Origin: Clostridiales bacterium
Lineage (GTDB): Bacteria > Bacillota > Clostridia > Oscillospirales > Oscillospiraceae
DNA: 34,967 bases
Direction of reading: 5' to 3'
Assembly: GCA_012719035.1 (NCBI GenBank)
Contig: JAAYBD010000024.1
Location: forward strand, 1 to 34,967
The notes beneath the pieces were generated by a model, which saw only the letters and a list, made by a program, of their open reading frames with translations, was not told the DNA's origin and did no database searches. The position numbers and the translations under genes were made by a program. Shown here piece after piece: positions 33,393 through 34,967 of the stretch. Numbering within the stretch: position 1 is the stretch's first letter; the number at the start of each line of letters is the position of its first letter.

Positions 33393-33397
33393 TTAAC

Positions 33398-34966
33398 TTA
33401 CTCTGTGATTTCTTTCCCGCTTTTGAACCGAAACACGATACTGCCATCCCGCTGAACGATTGCGATGTCGAGCAGCGTAATCCAAAGCCGCTCGTTCCAT
33501 TCCAGCACGGTCAGCGGCTGCTTTTTCAACGTTGTGATAAAAGTGCTGATTTCCTTGCTTTTTCGCATCCGCTTTTCTTTTTCCGCTTCGAGTGCGGTGT
33601 AATGTTCAAAAGCATCGTTATACCGTTTTTCAATACGTCCCGCTTCCAGTGCGTAGGCTTCCTGCGACTGGGCTACGGACGCATTCTTTTTTATATGCGC
33701 CTGCATAAGCTCGGACACGACCGTCATTTCATCCTGTTCCTGTTGCATTTCGGCATTAAGCGCCGTAGTGTCGCAGAGCGTCTGCCGGATAAGCTCACAG
33801 TCAGCAAGCACTGTGGAGCGATTGCCCATCAAGTCATTGTAGGCGGTAAGGAAACGTTGTTTGATTTCGTCCTCGGTGAGCGTGGGCGTGGCGCACCTTT
33901 TCATGTTTTTGAATTTCTGATTGCACTGGAATATCACGCTTCTATATTCATCCGTGGAATGCCAGACTTTTCGGCCGTAGAAACCGCCACAGTCTCCGCA
34001 GATGATTTTACTGTGAAAAGCCTTATCGCTGTAAGCCCTACCGAGTTCTTTGCGCCGTGCCATTTCTTCTTGCACCGCTTCAAATTCCTCTGGGGCGATG
34101 ATGGCTTCGTGCGAATTTTCCACATAATATTGGGGTACTTCGCCGTTATTTACCCGCAGTTCTTTCGTTAAAAAGTCAACTGTAAACCGTTTCTGAAGCA
34201 GCGCATCGCCCTTATATTTCTCGTTGGTGAGGATGCTGGCGACCGTGGATGACCGCCATGTTTTCTTTCCAGCAGGGCTGAGAATACCGTGTTCCATGAG
34301 GTAATTTGCAATGCCCTGTGTGGTTTTTCCCTCAAAGAACATCTTATAGATGAGTCGTACCGTTTCGGCTTGCTCCGGTACTACCTTCAGGTTTCCGTCC
34401 TCACCCTTATCAAAACCGAGAAATTGCGAGTAACCGACACTGACCTTGCCATCCGAAAAACGCTTGCGTTGTCCCCATGTGACATTCTCCGAAATGGAAC
34501 GGCTTTCTTCCTGTGCCAAAGAACTCATAATGGTAAGAAGCAGCTCGCCATTGCCATCAAAGGTAAAAATATTCTCTTTTTCAAAATAGCACTCCACACC
34601 TTTTTCCTTCAGCTTGCGGATGATAACAAGGCTGTCAACCGTGTTTCTCGCAAATCGACTGACCGATTTTGTGACGATAAGGTCTATCTTGCCGTCCAGC
34701 GCATCCTTGACCATCTGCTTGAAGCCGTCGCGGTGCTTGGTGTTCAGAGCCGAAATGCCCTCGTCGGTGTAGACCGTGACGAACTCCCAGTCCTCTCGGG
34801 ACTGAATGTACTTGGTATAATAATCGACCTGTGCCTCGTAACTGGTGAACTGCTCGTCCTTATCCGTGGAAACACGGGCATACCCGGCAGTGCGTCGCTT
34901 TGCAATGGACGCTGTCGGTAGCGCCGTGAACTTGTTTTTTGTCGCTGGTATTGTCGTTACTCTTGG
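33398..34966 (-). CDS. large serine recombinase, N-terminus beyond the window
   Basis: This protein of at least 522 aa is a TndX/TnpX-type site-specific recombinase. The resolvase domain carries the catalytic serine in AGYARVSTD (near 34880), and KSVSRFARNTVD, a conserved arginine motif. The recombinase domain (PF07508-type) contains GIANYLMEHGI and KWRSSTVASILTNEKY-like sequence, followed by a zinc ribbon (CGDCGGFYGRK ... FQCNQ) and a coiled coil. The frame stays open to the window end with IPATKNKFTALP near the edge, typical of the family N-terminus, so only a few residues should be missing. It faces the ars operon and probably belongs to an integrated element. Confidence 0.93.
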   Translation of the reverse strand, partial: PRVTTIPATKNKFTALPTASIAKRRTAGYARVSTDKDEQFTSYEAQVDYYTKYIQSREDWEFVTVYTDEGISALNTKHRDGFKQMVKDALDGKIDLIVTKSVSRFARNTVDSLVIIRKLKEKGVECYFEKENIFTFDGNGELLLTIMSSLAQEESRSISENVTWGQRKRFSDGKVSVGYSQFLGFDKGEDGNLKVVPEQAETVRLIYKMFFEGKTTQGIANYLMEHGILSPAGKKTWRSSTVASILTNEKYKGDALLQKRFTVDFLTKELRVNNGEVPQYYVENSHEAIIAPEEFEAVQEEMARRKELGRAYSDKAFHSKIICGDCGGFYGRKVWHSTDEYRSVIFQCNQKFKNMKRCATPTLTEDEIKQRFLTAYNDLMGNRSTVLADCELIRQTLCDTTALNAEMQQEQDEMTVVSELMQAHIKKNASVAQSQEAYALEAGRIEKRYNDAFEHYTALEAEKEKRMRKSKEISTFITTLKKQPLTVLEWNERLWITLLDIAIVQRDGSIVFRFKSGKEITE

Positions 34967-34967
34967 C

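Noticed and set aside
33386-34171. Plus-strand frame of 261 codons opposite the recombinase
   Set aside because: It is antisense to a clear serine recombinase and shows no domain; it is a shadow frame.

Overview
The window looks like chromosome from an anaerobic, endospore-forming Clostridia (Firmicutes), most like the Oscillospirales/Clostridiales. The signs are AGGAGG-type ribosome sites, frequent TTG starts, sporulation genes (gerW/ytfJ, a dacF-type carboxypeptidase, a collagen-like spore-surface-type protein), the tig-clpP-clpX-lon-engB order, Feo iron uptake and a thiol-type arsenic cassette. The genus cannot be fixed from the sequence alone.

Bases 1-18540 are essentially all minus strand and hold housekeeping genes. 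Read in the direction of transcription: an uncharacterised membrane protein (18540-16906), a metallophosphoesterase, trigger factor, clpP, clpX, lon and engB, ended by a hairpin at about 9383-9432. A second unit follows from a good promoter at 9350-9378: M50 site-2 protease, scpA, scpB, DUF2953 protein, gerW, dacF-type carboxypeptidase and an rluB-type pseudouridine synthase. A third unit follows: RpiR-family regulator, BaiN/HI0933 flavoprotein, cmk, plsC and ispH (cut by the window start). Overlapping or closely spaced starts and stops link most genes within each unit.

Bases 18754-24883 are plus strand: catalase, feoA-feoB and a chemotaxis-type receptor, each closed by a recognisable terminator. 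Bases 25423-28601 hold a small Cys/Tyr-rich ORF, a protein with two putative jelly-roll domains joined by 12 Gly-X-Y triplets, and a seven-repeat SBBP protein split by one extra G in a G7 run. This trio looks like surface or exosporium material.

Bases 29075-33266 are a compact arsenic resistance operon: arsR, a DUF318/ArsP-type permease, a ferredoxin-DUF2703 fusion, a small redox thioredoxin, acr3 and arsC. It has a consensus promoter and two ArsR-type palindromes. A further LMW-phosphatase/arsC-like gene appears to begin right after it. Its reading frame breaks at the predicted catalytic cysteine, 5-8 bases from the 3' end of a convergent large serine recombinase gene that runs off the right edge. 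The simplest reading is that an integrated element starts there and extends beyond the window.

The most unusual structural signals are an 18-bp RNA hairpin that buries the presumed ribosome site and TTG start of the dacF-type gene, the probable attachment junction in the arsC-like gene, the G7 frameshift, and an M50 protease gene whose only well-placed start codon appears to be ATT. No tRNA, rRNA, CRISPR array or complete insertion sequence was seen.
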